Positions 6,294 to 7,180 of a stretch of 7,180 nt of DNA are shown here, piece after piece (the stretch's first letter is position 1; each line of letters begins with the position of its first letter). The position numbers and the translations under genes are program-made. The stretch lies in assembly GCA_012513425.1 (NCBI GenBank), contig JAAZCF010000374.1:1-7180 (forward strand). The letters are read 5' to 3'. The DNA comes from Bacteroidales bacterium. GTDB taxonomy: Bacteria > Bacteroidota > Bacteroidia > Bacteroidales > UBA932. The notes beneath the pieces are model-generated. The model saw only the letters and a program-made list of their open reading frames with translations, was not told the origin of the DNA and did not search any database.

Positions 6294-6309
6294 ATTAATA
6301 TTATTTACT

Positions 6310-7180
6310 ATGAAAACAACTAAAAAGTACCTTCTCACAGAAGATCAAATGCCAACAGCATGGTACAATGTCATGTCTGATCTCGACACTGTAGCTCCTA
6401 TGCTCAATCCACAAACCAAAGAGCCTCTTCATGAGGAAGACCTTTATCCTTTGTTTGCAAAAGGCCTTGCTCATCAAGAATTTAGTAAAGAACGATGGGT
6501 GGAAATTCCCGAAGAAGTTCTCACCCTATATAAGATATATCGTCCTACTCCTTTGGTAAGGGCTAGCGGTTTGGAAAAAGCTTTAGACACTCCGGCTCAT
6601 ATTTACTTTAAAAATGAATCTGTTTCTCCTGTTGGCTCACATAAGCTCAATTCAGCCCTGGCTCAAGTATATTATAACAAGATAGAAGGAGTTACAAATC
6701 TTACCACAGAAACAGGCGCAGGACAATGGGGTTCAGCTGTCAGCATTGCTTCTCAACATTTTGGATTGGATTCAACTATATATATGGTTCGACTTTCTGC
6801 TGAACAGAAACCATACCGTCGCATAGTTATTGAAACCTATGGCGGTCATTTGATCCCTTCTCCAAGCAATACTACAGGGTCAGGCCGCGCTGAATTGGCC
6901 AAAGACCCTAATACTCCAGGTTCGTTGGGAATGGCAATTTCTGAGGCTTGCGAGATTGCTGCTCAGCGCGAAGACACAAAATATGTGCTTGGCAGTGTCA
7001 TGAACTTTGTAACAATGCACCAAACAATTATTGGTCTTGAGGCTGAGCGCCAATTCCTTATGACTAATGATTATCCTGACATCATTATTGGGGCGTTTGG
7101 AGGCGGAAGCAACTTTGGTGGCATAAGTATGCCTTTCCTACGTCATCAGTTAAATGGAGAGCGCAAGTTTGATTTTATAG
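6310..7180 (+). CDS. trpB: TrpB2-type tryptophan synthase beta chain, cut by the window edge
   Basis: This pyridoxal-phosphate enzyme of the TrpB2 branch joins indole and serine to make tryptophan. The first 290 codons are present of roughly 450 expected, and the frame is open to the right edge. TrpB2 features are the N-terminal segment QMPTAWYN (13-20), the PLP lysine K112 in GSHKLNSA, the catalytic glutamate E134 in ETGAGQWG (22 residues later, the spacing of classical TrpB), EQKPYRR, SLGMAISEA, GSVMNFVTMHQT, and the phosphate-binding loop GGGSN at 264-268. The long N-terminal extension and EQKPYRR distinguish TrpB2 from the TrpA-partnered TrpB1. It sits behind a Trp attenuator, which supports a true tryptophan-forming role. 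Whether trpA or other trp genes follow cannot be seen. The ATG at 6310 matches the family start. Confidence 0.93.
   Translation, partial: MKTTKKYLLTEDQMPTAWYNVMSDLDTVAPMLNPQTKEPLHEEDLYPLFAKGLAHQEFSKERWVEIPEEVLTLYKIYRPTPLVRASGLEKALDTPAHIYFKNESVSPVGSHKLNSALAQVYYNKIEGVTNLTTETGAGQWGSAVSIASQHFGLDSTIYMVRLSAEQKPYRRIVIETYGGHLIPSPSNTTGSGRAELAKDPNTPGSLGMAISEACEIAAQREDTKYVLGSVMNFVTMHQTIIGLEAERQFLMTNDYPDIIIGAFGGGSNFGGISMPFLRHQLNGERKFDFI

Noticed and set aside
1..7180. Mobile elements, CRISPR arrays, tRNA genes, phage or defence genes.
   Set aside because: I found no direct repeat arrays, transposase or integrase motifs, or tRNA-like folds on either strand; the genes are core housekeeping or metabolic.

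Overview
The window looks like ordinary chromosome of a member of the Bacteroidales. The evidence is the repeated Bacteroidetes-type promoter element (TAnnTTTG, often with a TTTG-like box about 17-20 bases upstream), the moderately AT-rich composition, the absence of clear Shine-Dalgarno sites, and the protein families present. I see no mobile element, CRISPR array, rRNA or tRNA, and the protein-coding genes all belong to known families.

Layout. Positions 1-1407 hold miaB (tRNA methylthiotransferase), with a promoter element at the left edge. It converges on cysS (cysteinyl-tRNA synthetase, minus strand, 1520-2995), and the 112 bases between them carry two stem-loops, one suited to each gene. 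Just upstream of cysS on the same strand is a short single-stranded DNA-binding protein gene (3032-3436) that lacks the usual acidic tail. A cysS promoter overlaps its 3' end. Divergent from ssb is a 114-residue zinc-ribbon protein of unknown role (3644-3988). It is followed by a full-length M3-family peptidyl-dipeptidase lipoprotein (4030-6120). The right edge holds the first 290 codons of a TrpB2-type tryptophan synthase beta chain (from 6310).

The most interesting part is the 189-base gap 6121-6309, which is a complete tryptophan attenuation region. It has a Bacteroidetes promoter, an 18-codon leader peptide with three consecutive Trp codons (MKRTATYNNLWWWQELIF), a possible antiterminator helix that starts at the leader stop codon, and a strong intrinsic terminator 17 bases before the trpB2 start. 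This implies that the TrpB2 paralogue responds to tryptophan supply and so acts in making or salvaging tryptophan. The promoter lies so close to the leader ATG that the leader mRNA may have almost no 5' untranslated region.

Two protein starts need care. The longest possible frames of cysS and of the zinc-ribbon gene begin at TTG codons that are part of their own -7 promoter boxes, so the downstream ATG starts are used here.
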